The notes below the pieces were generated by a model. The model ran no database searches, was not told the origin of the DNA, and was given only the letters and a program-made list of their open reading frames with translations. The position numbers and the translations under genes are program-made. Positions 55,000 to 61,787 of a DNA stretch of 64,000 bases are shown piece by piece. The stretch comes from CAMDMI01 sp044379485. GTDB taxonomy: Bacteria; Bacteroidota; Bacteroidia; Cytophagales; Flexibacteraceae. Within the stretch, counting starts at the first letter, position 1. Each line of letters opens with the position of its first letter. Location: assembly GCA_044379485.1 (NCBI GenBank), contig JBIPOE010000002.1:88138-152137 (forward strand). The letters are read 5' to 3'.

Positions 55000-55876
55000 A
55001 ACCTTAAACCAATGCCCTTCTTGCGGCTCAGATAAAATAAAACACATATTGGATATTCCCGATTACTATTTTAGTAAAAAGGTTTTTCCAATTGACGAAT
55101 GCCAAAATTGTGGACTGCGGTTTACACAAAACAGACCCACATCTGATGCCATAGGTGAATTTTATGATTCAGAAAATTACGCCAGCCATGATTCCGGAAA
55201 AAAAACAAGTTTGTTTTTAAAAGCTTATCAATTGGCAAGAGACTATATGCTGGAGCAAAAATTCAATTTGGTAAGGCAATTCAAACCAGAATGGAAGCTG
55301 GTTTTGGATTATGGAACAGGTGAAGGATTTTTTACCGAATATCTTCAAAAGAAAGGCAAAGAAGCCTTTGGAATTGAACCTTCTGATGTGGCCAGAAGCA
55401 ATTTTAAAAACAGAACTGGAAAAGATTTATATTCAGATATTGATGCTTTGCCTACCGACAAAAGCTTTCAGGTAATTACCCTTTGGCATGTATTAGAGCA
55501 CATCCATATGCTAAGAAAAACTATGGAGGACTTAACAGCCAAACTCCAAAGCAAGGGCATTATTGTAATAGCAGTACCCAATCAGAAATCCACTGATGTC
55601 AAAATATTTGGCAAAGAATGGGCTGCCTGGGATGTTCCAAGACATTTATACCATTGGGATGAAAATAGTTTGGAACACTTTATGAAAAGTCTGGGTCTGC
55701 AAAGAATTTATACTACACAACTACCACTTGATCCAATTTATATCGGAATGATATCATCAAAATATCAGGAGAAAAGTCCGGTAGAAGGCATCATAAAAGG
55801 AATAAAATCTTATTTCCATGGGCGAAACAATCCTGCAGAAGGTTCAACGCTTTTGACAATATGGATGAAAAATTAA
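54989..55876 (+). CDS. SAM-dependent methyltransferase with N-terminal zinc-ribbon-like motif
   Basis: 295 residues. Residues ~8-50 have two CxxC pairs (CPSCGSDK and CQNCGLRF), resembling the zinc-ribbon module of C-methyltransferase-like proteins. The Rossmann domain follows: VLDYGTGEGFFTEYLQKKG (motif I), EAFGIEPSDVARSNF, and the LWHVLEHI post-motif. Such proteins often modify surface polysaccharides or nucleotide sugars. The acceptor is unknown. The gene overlaps mnmG by 11 bp and the next small gene by 16 bp. Confidence 0.8.
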   Translation: MKIETLNQCPSCGSDKIKHILDIPDYYFSKKVFPIDECQNCGLRFTQNRPTSDAIGEFYDSENYASHDSGKKTSLFLKAYQLARDYMLEQKFNLVRQFKPEWKLVLDYGTGEGFFTEYLQKKGKEAFGIEPSDVARSNFKNRTGKDLYSDIDALPTDKSFQVITLWHVLEHIHMLRKTMEDLTAKLQSKGIIVIAVPNQKSTDVKIFGKEWAAWDVPRHLYHWDENSLEHFMKSLGLQRIYTTQLPLDPIYIGMISSKYQEKSPVEGIIKGIKSYFHGRNNPAEGSTLLTIWMKN

Positions 55877-56040
55877 TCAGAAGAGACAGCAGCCATTTGT
55901 GGACAGAAACAGATTCATTGCGCCTGACAAAAAACAACAATACTATGCCAACAAGCAAAAGTCAATGGTTAACGGGAGCAGCAATCGTATTAGGAATCAG
56001 TATTTTGCTTTTTGTTTTGTTCAACACCAGAAGTAAGTAA
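55861..56040 (+). CDS. 59-aa protein with C-terminal membrane helix
   Basis: A short open frame between the methyltransferase and the lipoprotein gene. Its ATG at 55861 lies 16 bp before the methyltransferase stop, and its stop (TAA 56038-56040) shares one base with the next ATG (TAATG), a typical coupling signal. The product begins MDEKLIRRDSSHLWTETDSL, has a polar N-terminal ~38 residues and one hydrophobic segment (AAIVLGISILLFVLF), then NTRSK. It should sit in the inner membrane with a short basic tail. I know no family; the evidence is the tight gene packing. Confidence 0.6.
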   Translation: MDEKLIRRDSSHLWTETDSLRLTKNNNTMPTSKSQWLTGAAIVLGISILLFVLFNTRSK

Positions 56041-57530
56041 TGTTTAAAATAATCCTGTTATCCCTTATTGGCCTGGTTCTGTATGGCTGTGCCAGTGTTC
56101 AGGCTCCTGAAGGTGGGCCTAGAGATACAACAGCACCAAAATTGGTTATGATATTCCCATTAAATGGCTCTACAAACTTCAAGGGGAAAAATATGGTGCT
56201 GGAGTTTAACGAGGATGTTTCAGAGGACAATACCAAAATTCAGTTCCTATCTCCTTTGACCCCATTAACGGTTACAACTGGCACTAAGAGGTTAAAGATA
56301 AGTCCGGATTCTGGCTGGCAACCCAATACAACCTACGTGATGAAGCTTCTGAAAAAAATAAAGGATGATAGGGAAGGAAACAATATGAAAGATACAACCA
56401 TCGTCTTTTCAACAGGAGCAGCAATAGATTCACTAAAAACCAGTTTTACCATTCTCGACAAAAGCGGAAAAGTAAACCAACAAAAATTTACGGCACTTTT
56501 AAATAAAGAACAAAAGGTAGTATTTTCTTCAACCACAGATAGTTTAAGACCATTGGAAATCAAAGGATTAAGTCCAGGAAAATACAATTTAGAAGTTTTC
56601 AACGATAAAAATGAGAACTACAAATATGAAGAAGATGAAGGGTCTTTGTTTTTTGATTCCGTAAGGGTGGATTCAAATATTATAATGAGCATAACGCCTT
56701 TGCCTCAAAAATATAAACCCACAAAACTCTTTAAACAACGAAAAGGAGACACAGTAGTAGTCGAAGCCAGCCAATGGATTTTCCCCAATGGACAATTCAA
56801 AAACAACATCATTGCAGAAAATGATGAGCATACACAGTTTTGGTTGTTCCCTGTTACAGAAAGTTATTTACATAGTTTCACCGATTCTTTACAGAACTGT
56901 TATCAGGATACAATCGATTTGGTACGTATTGACACAGGTCGCAGTCTGGATTTGATTCCCTTAAAGAAAACTATTAGTCTGGAAAAAGAGGGCAAGCTTA
57001 TGAGCTTGAAAATGAAATGGAATTGGGCAATTTACAGATACCCAGATTCCTTATTTGTGACACAGGACACCGTTTGGAAACAAATTCCATTCACAACCAG
57101 CAAAAATGGAATTAATATTTCCTTTATAGATTTGAAACCGGGAAAACTAAAAATGCGCTTTGATACGGTAACTTTTTATAACCTGAGCGGTTTCAAAAAA
57201 GACTCTATAGAGGTAAGTAAAAGCGATATGGAAGCAAAAGGGATTGTTTCTGGAACAGTAGAAAACTCTGGAAATCATAATATTGTAGTAGAACTAATCA
57301 ATAGCAAAAAGGAAATAGAAGCAAGATCAACTGGCAAAAAATTTAACTATTTACTAAGACCAGGAAAGTATTCCTTTCAGGTATTTGCAGATATGGATAA
57401 AGATGGTTTTTTTACAGGTGGAAACAAAGAAGCCCGACGAAAAGCCGAGCCTCTTTATGTACATCCTGAACCCGTAGAACTGAAAGTAGGTTGGGATTTA
57501 GAGAATATTGAGTTGAAACCTGGGTTTTAA
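56040..57530 (+). CDS. Lipoprotein with Ig-like Big_5 domain
   Basis: 496 residues. The signal peptide has a lipobox LYGC at ~13-16, so the mature protein should be lipid-anchored. The sequence PEGGPRDTTAPKLVMIFPLN, then NMVLEFNEDVS and SGWQPNTTYVMKLLKKIKDD is the Big_5 (SbsA-like Ig) module. A mid-protein carboxypeptidase-regulatory-like segment has KFTALLNKEQKVVFSSTTDS, and a second lies near the C-terminus (PGKYSFQVFADMDKDGFFTG). Orthologues are widespread in Bacteroidota with no known role. It starts at the stop codon of the 59-aa gene. Confidence 0.8.
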   Translation: MFKIILLSLIGLVLYGCASVQAPEGGPRDTTAPKLVMIFPLNGSTNFKGKNMVLEFNEDVSEDNTKIQFLSPLTPLTVTTGTKRLKISPDSGWQPNTTYVMKLLKKIKDDREGNNMKDTTIVFSTGAAIDSLKTSFTILDKSGKVNQQKFTALLNKEQKVVFSSTTDSLRPLEIKGLSPGKYNLEVFNDKNENYKYEEDEGSLFFDSVRVDSNIIMSITPLPQKYKPTKLFKQRKGDTVVVEASQWIFPNGQFKNNIIAENDEHTQFWLFPVTESYLHSFTDSLQNCYQDTIDLVRIDTGRSLDLIPLKKTISLEKEGKLMSLKMKWNWAIYRYPDSLFVTQDTVWKQIPFTTSKNGINISFIDLKPGKLKMRFDTVTFYNLSGFKKDSIEVSKSDMEAKGIVSGTVENSGNHNIVVELINSKKEIEARSTGKKFNYLLRPGKYSFQVFADMDKDGFFTGGNKEARRKAEPLYVHPEPVELKVGWDLENIELKPGF

Positions 57531-58909
57531 ACCATCTCCTCAGGCTTTACCCAGGCATCAAATTCCTCTGAAGTCACATAACCCAGTGCCATTGCCGATT
57601 CCTTTAATGTCAGGTTTTCCTTGTGCGCTTTTTTCGCAATTTCAGCAGCTTTGTAATATCCAATATGTGTATTCAAAGAAGTTACCAACATTAATGAATT
57701 GTCCAGATGCTTTTTGATATATAAGTGGTTTGGTTCAATTCCAACTACGCAATGTTTTCTAAAAGAATCAGATGCATCGGCAATCAGATTGGCAGCCATT
57801 AGAAAATTGAAGATAATAACTGGCTTAAAAACATTCAACTCAAAATGCCCGTTCATTCCACCAACAGAAATGGCAGCATCGTTTCCAATCACTTGCGCAC
57901 AAACCATTGTCAGTGCCTCAGATTGGGTAGGATTAACTTTTCCTGGCATAATAGATGAACCAGGTTCATTTTCCGGAATCAATATTTCACCAAAACCAGA
58001 ACGTGGTCCGGACGATAACAATCGAATGTCATTGGCAATCTTCATCAACGAAACAGCAAGAGTTTTTAATGAACCAGAACCAAAAACCATAGCATCGTGG
58101 GCAGCGAGAGATTCAAATTTATTTGGTGCCGTTACAAACTGAAAACCAGTAAGTTCAGAAATCTTTTTAGCAACCAAAACATCATAACCTTTTGGCGCAT
58201 TCAAACCAGTTCCAACGGCAGTGCCTCCCAAAGCCAATTCAGACAAATGCGATATAGATTGTTCAACATGCTTTAAGCCATGGTTCAATTGGGCTGCATA
58301 ACCAGAAAATTCTTGTCCCAAAGTCAAAGGAGTAGCATCCATTAAATGCGTTCTTCCAATTTTGACTACAGATTTAAATAACTCAGCTTTAGAAGAAATC
58401 TCATCCCTTAATTCGGAGACCATTGGTAAAACCTTCTGATTCAAAACTTTAACAGCAGCAATACTCATAGCTGTCGGAAAAGTATCGTTGGAAGATTGTG
58501 ACTTATTAACATCATCATTTGGATGTAACACTTTCTTTTCATCCATTAAATTACCACCTTGCAACACATGACCGCGATTGGCAATAACTTCATTTAAATT
58601 CATATTAGACTGTGTACCAGAACCTGTTTGCCAGACAACCAAAGGAAATTGATCATCCAGTTTACCAGCTAAAATTTCATCACAGACAATACCAATCAAA
58701 TCCGATTTCTCTCTTGGTAAGACTCCTAAATCGCAATTTGCCTGAGCTGCAGCTTTCTTTAAATAGGCAAAAGCATATACAATTTCCTTCGGCATGGTGT
58801 GCCCTCCAATCTGAAAATTTTCCCTTGACCGCTGCGTTTGTGCTCCCCAATACGCCTGAGCTGGTACTTTTACCTCACCCATCGTATCTTTCTCTATCCT
58901 ATATTCCAT
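57527..58909 (-). CDS. fumC: Class II fumarate hydratase
   Basis: 460 residues, normal length. Signature GSSIMPGKVNP (around 316-326), HTMPKEIVYAFAYLKKAAAQ at the N-terminus and GRTHLMDATPLTLGQEFSGY in the centre. The C-terminal MALGYVTSEEFDAWVKPEEM is also typical. It interconverts fumarate and malate in the TCA cycle, without an iron-sulphur cluster. It converges with the lipoprotein gene (stop codons overlap by 4 bp). The candidate oriC lies just upstream of its start. Confidence 0.96.
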   Translation of the reverse strand: MEYRIEKDTMGEVKVPAQAYWGAQTQRSRENFQIGGHTMPKEIVYAFAYLKKAAAQANCDLGVLPREKSDLIGIVCDEILAGKLDDQFPLVVWQTGSGTQSNMNLNEVIANRGHVLQGGNLMDEKKVLHPNDDVNKSQSSNDTFPTAMSIAAVKVLNQKVLPMVSELRDEISSKAELFKSVVKIGRTHLMDATPLTLGQEFSGYAAQLNHGLKHVEQSISHLSELALGGTAVGTGLNAPKGYDVLVAKKISELTGFQFVTAPNKFESLAAHDAMVFGSGSLKTLAVSLMKIANDIRLLSSGPRSGFGEILIPENEPGSSIMPGKVNPTQSEALTMVCAQVIGNDAAISVGGMNGHFELNVFKPVIIFNFLMAANLIADASDSFRKHCVVGIEPNHLYIKKHLDNSLMLVTSLNTHIGYYKAAEIAKKAHKENLTLKESAMALGYVTSEEFDAWVKPEEMV

Positions 58910-59255
58910 TGATTTTTAATAACTTAACTTTTATGAAAATCTGTATAAATTTGTTGACAAGTGTAAGACAGAATGTGGATAAAGTAAAAGCTATCCACAA
59001 AAAGATATTTAAAATAAAAAAGCTATCCACAAAGCAAGACTTATTCACAATCCCAAATAAATTGATGCACAATTTTAGAGTTAAAAGTTTACAGTTAAAA
59101 GTTTACAGTTAAAACTATGATAATGAAGATTAAAAAGAATAGCCACTTGAAGTCTTACTTTAATTATCCACAAAACTTATCCACATATCAACACCCTTAG
59201 CAATAAGTACAATAAATAATTAAATATTTGTAATTCAATTATAGAAGTGTGAAAG
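58910..59255. other. oriC: Candidate chromosomal replication origin (oriC)
   Basis: A 346-bp AT-rich gap between fumC and a TPR gene. It contains three perfect DnaA boxes TTATCCACA (58974-58982 on the minus strand; 59164-59172 and 59177-59185 on the plus), two CTATCCACA (58991-58999, 59023-59031) and TTATTCACA (59041-59049); a TTTTCCACA on the minus strand overlaps the next gene's start (59257-59265). A 14-bp tandem repeat (59079-59114) may be part of the unwinding region. mnmG and smc lie 4-9 kb away, and two parS-like sites 6-7 kb away, as around bacterial origins. No other gap in the window shows such a cluster. Confidence 0.8.
59079..59114. repeat. 14-bp tandem repeat in the candidate origin
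   Basis: AGTTAAAAGTTTAC occurs twice in tandem (59079-59092, 59093-59106), followed by a partial third copy (AGTTAAAA, 59107-59114). It is very AT-rich and lies between the two groups of DnaA boxes, where unwinding would be expected. Confidence 0.8.
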
Positions 59256-61109
59256 ATGTGGAAAACTGAATTTCAAGTGAAAAGTAAAAACTTAAAAATC
59301 AAAAGTGGTTTTCTGACCTGTTTTCAGATTTTGTGTTTTGTTGCAATTTCATTTGGCCAAACTAAGACTGAAAAAAAGGACCTGGCAGATGAATATTTTA
59401 AAAGGGAGAATTATCAGAAGGCTCTGGAAAATTATGGGGATTTAGCAGGTGATGAAAATTGGGATGCCCAGATTTTTAGTAAGTACATTCAGTCTCTGGA
59501 TAAGGTAAAACCTGGGAAGGCAGAAAGCGTCATCAAAAAGTATCTGAAAAAATATCCCAATGAAATGGTCTATCAGACTTTTCAATTCACCTATTTAAAA
59601 AACACCAAAAAGGAAGAAAAGGAGCTTGAAAAATTTACAAATGGAAAGCTAATTCCCTGGTTTTTGAAAACGAGCGAAAGAACTAAAATCGGCTACAAGT
59701 TTTTTCTGGAAAATGCTTCGCCAGTTTATGCTGCTCAATTGTTGGACGCTGGTATTAAAACATTTGGATTATCCGCATTGTGGAGGGAAATGTTTCAGAT
59801 TCAGTTAATTGGAAAAAAATATGACGATTTGTCCATAACCATTGTGAAGCTTTTGGATGAAAAAGTAATGGAAGAAGTTGAGCTGGAAACCTTTTTACAG
59901 GAACCAATAGCTCAGGATGAATTATCCAAAAAACTACAGATAGAGCTTTTGAAACAAATTCAGTCTAAACCAAATGAGGCAGTCTATCCATCATTTCTTG
60001 CTTGGATTTATATGCAGAAAAAGGATTTTGAAGGCGCAATGATTCAATATAAAGCGCTGGATATGCTGGAAAATACAGGAGGAACCCGTGTGTTTCAATT
60101 GGGTGAATTCGCCATCAATAGTGATTTGAACAGGGTTGCCATCAAATGTTTTGAGTTTGTAATTCAAAGTTTTCCAGCAAGCCAATACCGTTTTCTTGCC
60201 CAACAAAAGTTAATTCAACTTAGGGAGGACGTGGTTAAAAATACCTATCCGGTTAAAAAAGAAGAAGTAAAAGAACTTATTTTGGAGTATAACAATCTGG
60301 CTAATAACCAGTATCTGAATGTGTATGACCTCACCATGAAAGTTGCTGGGCTGTGTGGAAAATATCTGAACAAACCAGATTCAGCCATTGTGATTTTAGA
60401 AGAAAGTTTTAAAACCCGACGTTGGCCGTTCAATCTTCAGAACAAGGCCAAAATAATGTTAGGGGATATGTACATTTTGAAAGATGAACCCTGGGAAGCA
60501 AGTTTGTTGTATGGCCAGGTGGAAAAGGACGAGGCTGAAAGTTTGGTTGGTTATGAGGCAAAACTCAAAAACGCCAAGGTTTTTTACTTCAAGGGAGAAT
60601 TTGAGCTTTGCCAGGAACAGCTCGATGTTTTGAAACAAGGCACCAGCCGCGACATAAGCAACGATGCCATAGAATTGGGCCTACTTCTTCAGGACCTGTT
60701 GGCGGAGGACACCACGGGCTTCTTCCTGTCCAAATTTGCCGATATTGATCTGTTGATCTTCCAGGGAAATTACGCTGCCTCCATTGACCAGATTGAAAAG
60801 CTCACTTTTACCATTTCCAATCCTGTGGTTTTGGAAAAACTGAAATTCCGTTTGTACAAAAATTTTGCAGCCACCCGCCAGCTGGACAAAGCCCTCGAGC
60901 AGCTCGACCAGATATATAAAACCAAGGCCTCAGAACTGTATCTCGATGATGCTCTGTTTTTTAGCGGCGTTATTTACTCTGACAATCTGAAAGACAAAGA
61001 AAAAGCGATGGGTTATTTTCTGTCTTTAATTAAAGAAATTCCAGGTTCAGTTTTTGTGGCAGAGGCTAGAAAACGATTGAGGATTTTGAGGGGAGATGCC
61101 GTTAATTGA
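59256..61109 (+). CDS. Exported TPR-repeat protein
   Basis: 617 residues. The hydrophobic segment GFLTCFQILCFVAISFGQ (residues ~18-35) acts as a signal peptide after a long positively charged N-terminus. The rest is predominantly helical with TPR-type repeats (DEYFKRENYQKALENYGDLA, VYDLTMKVAGLCGKYLNKPD, EKAMGYFLSLIKEIPGSVFV). It is probably a periplasmic scaffold or assembly protein; the partners are unknown. The ATG at 59256 overlaps a DnaA-box-like sequence, so a downstream alternative start (TTG or similar near the hydrophobic segment) is possible. Confidence 0.75.
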   Translation: MWKTEFQVKSKNLKIKSGFLTCFQILCFVAISFGQTKTEKKDLADEYFKRENYQKALENYGDLAGDENWDAQIFSKYIQSLDKVKPGKAESVIKKYLKKYPNEMVYQTFQFTYLKNTKKEEKELEKFTNGKLIPWFLKTSERTKIGYKFFLENASPVYAAQLLDAGIKTFGLSALWREMFQIQLIGKKYDDLSITIVKLLDEKVMEEVELETFLQEPIAQDELSKKLQIELLKQIQSKPNEAVYPSFLAWIYMQKKDFEGAMIQYKALDMLENTGGTRVFQLGEFAINSDLNRVAIKCFEFVIQSFPASQYRFLAQQKLIQLREDVVKNTYPVKKEEVKELILEYNNLANNQYLNVYDLTMKVAGLCGKYLNKPDSAIVILEESFKTRRWPFNLQNKAKIMLGDMYILKDEPWEASLLYGQVEKDEAESLVGYEAKLKNAKVFYFKGEFELCQEQLDVLKQGTSRDISNDAIELGLLLQDLLAEDTTGFFLSKFADIDLLIFQGNYAASIDQIEKLTFTISNPVVLEKLKFRLYKNFAATRQLDKALEQLDQIYKTKASELYLDDALFFSGVIYSDNLKDKEKAMGYFLSLIKEIPGSVFVAEARKRLRILRGDAVN

Positions 61110-61124
61110 AAGATTAGAAAATTT

Positions 61125-61280
61125 ATGAAAGGCCATCTAATTACCAACGATTCAGAGGAAAAGAAACTTCAACGCCGCTTAGCCATGACCCATGAGGAAA
61201 GATTTTTTTTAATGATGAAATTGATTCGTGCCCAAAAGTTGATGAATGAAGCTGTGATTGTTCATAAAAAAGGGGAATAA
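61125..61280 (+). CDS. 51-aa small protein paired with a nucleotidyltransferase
   Basis: The frame starts ATG at 61125 and ends TAA at 61280, 2 bp before the nucleotidyltransferase start at 61283, so it is translationally coupled. The product is basic and helical with the core MTHEERFFLMMKLIRAQKLM and a Lys-rich end. I recall similar short proteins preceding this kind of nucleotidyltransferase in Bacteroidota, but I cannot confirm the family from memory. It has no signal peptide or membrane helix. It could be an antitoxin-like partner or target. Confidence 0.55.
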   Translation: MKGHLITNDSEEKKLQRRLAMTHEERFFLMMKLIRAQKLMNEAVIVHKKGE

Positions 61281-61282
61281 CT

Positions 61283-61765
61283 ATGGATATCATGGATGAA
61301 GAAATCATAAACCTTTGGGCAAAATTCCACCACTTGGGGTTGAAGTACATAATGGTAGGAGGATTTGCGACAAATCTTCATGGCCATATCCGAACCACAG
61401 AAGACGTTGATGTTTGGATTGAGAACTCTTTGGGGAATCGAATAAAACTTCGAACCGCATTATCAGAACTGAACATTGGAGATTTTGAAGCAATTGAAAC
61501 CATGGATTTTATTCCAGGCTGGTCAACTATAAGACTTGACTCGGGAATAGAATTGGATATAATGACGTATCTTAAAGGTTTTCCACAGGAGAAGTTCGAA
61601 TCATGTTTTTCCCTGGCTTCTATTGCAACCATCAAGAACATTCCAGTACCGTTTTTGCATATTAACCATTTAATATCGGAAAAGACAAAAGTTGGCAGAG
61701 ATAAAGATAAGCTTGATGTTTTGGCACTTGAAAAAATTAAAGAGGGGCGCACAAAAAGTATTTAA
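61283..61765 (+). CDS. Nucleotidyltransferase-fold protein (MNT/AbiEii-like)
   Basis: 160 residues. The pol-beta nucleotidyltransferase signature is VGGFATNLHGHIRTTEDVDV: GG at 26-27 and the acidic pair Asp41 and Asp43, with a possible third acidic residue in LDSGIELDIMTYLKG. This resembles the NTase halves of MNT-HEPN and AbiE-type toxin-antitoxin systems and DUF6036 proteins, as well as aminoglycoside-type transferases. There is no HEPN partner next to it. It is coupled to a 51-aa basic protein upstream (2-bp gap). The next gene starts 22 bp downstream, but on its own signal peptide. Confidence 0.75.
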   Translation: MDIMDEEIINLWAKFHHLGLKYIMVGGFATNLHGHIRTTEDVDVWIENSLGNRIKLRTALSELNIGDFEAIETMDFIPGWSTIRLDSGIELDIMTYLKGFPQEKFESCFSLASIATIKNIPVPFLHINHLISEKTKVGRDKDKLDVLALEKIKEGRTKSI

Positions 61766-61787
61766 ATTTTTAATCCACCAATTTAGC

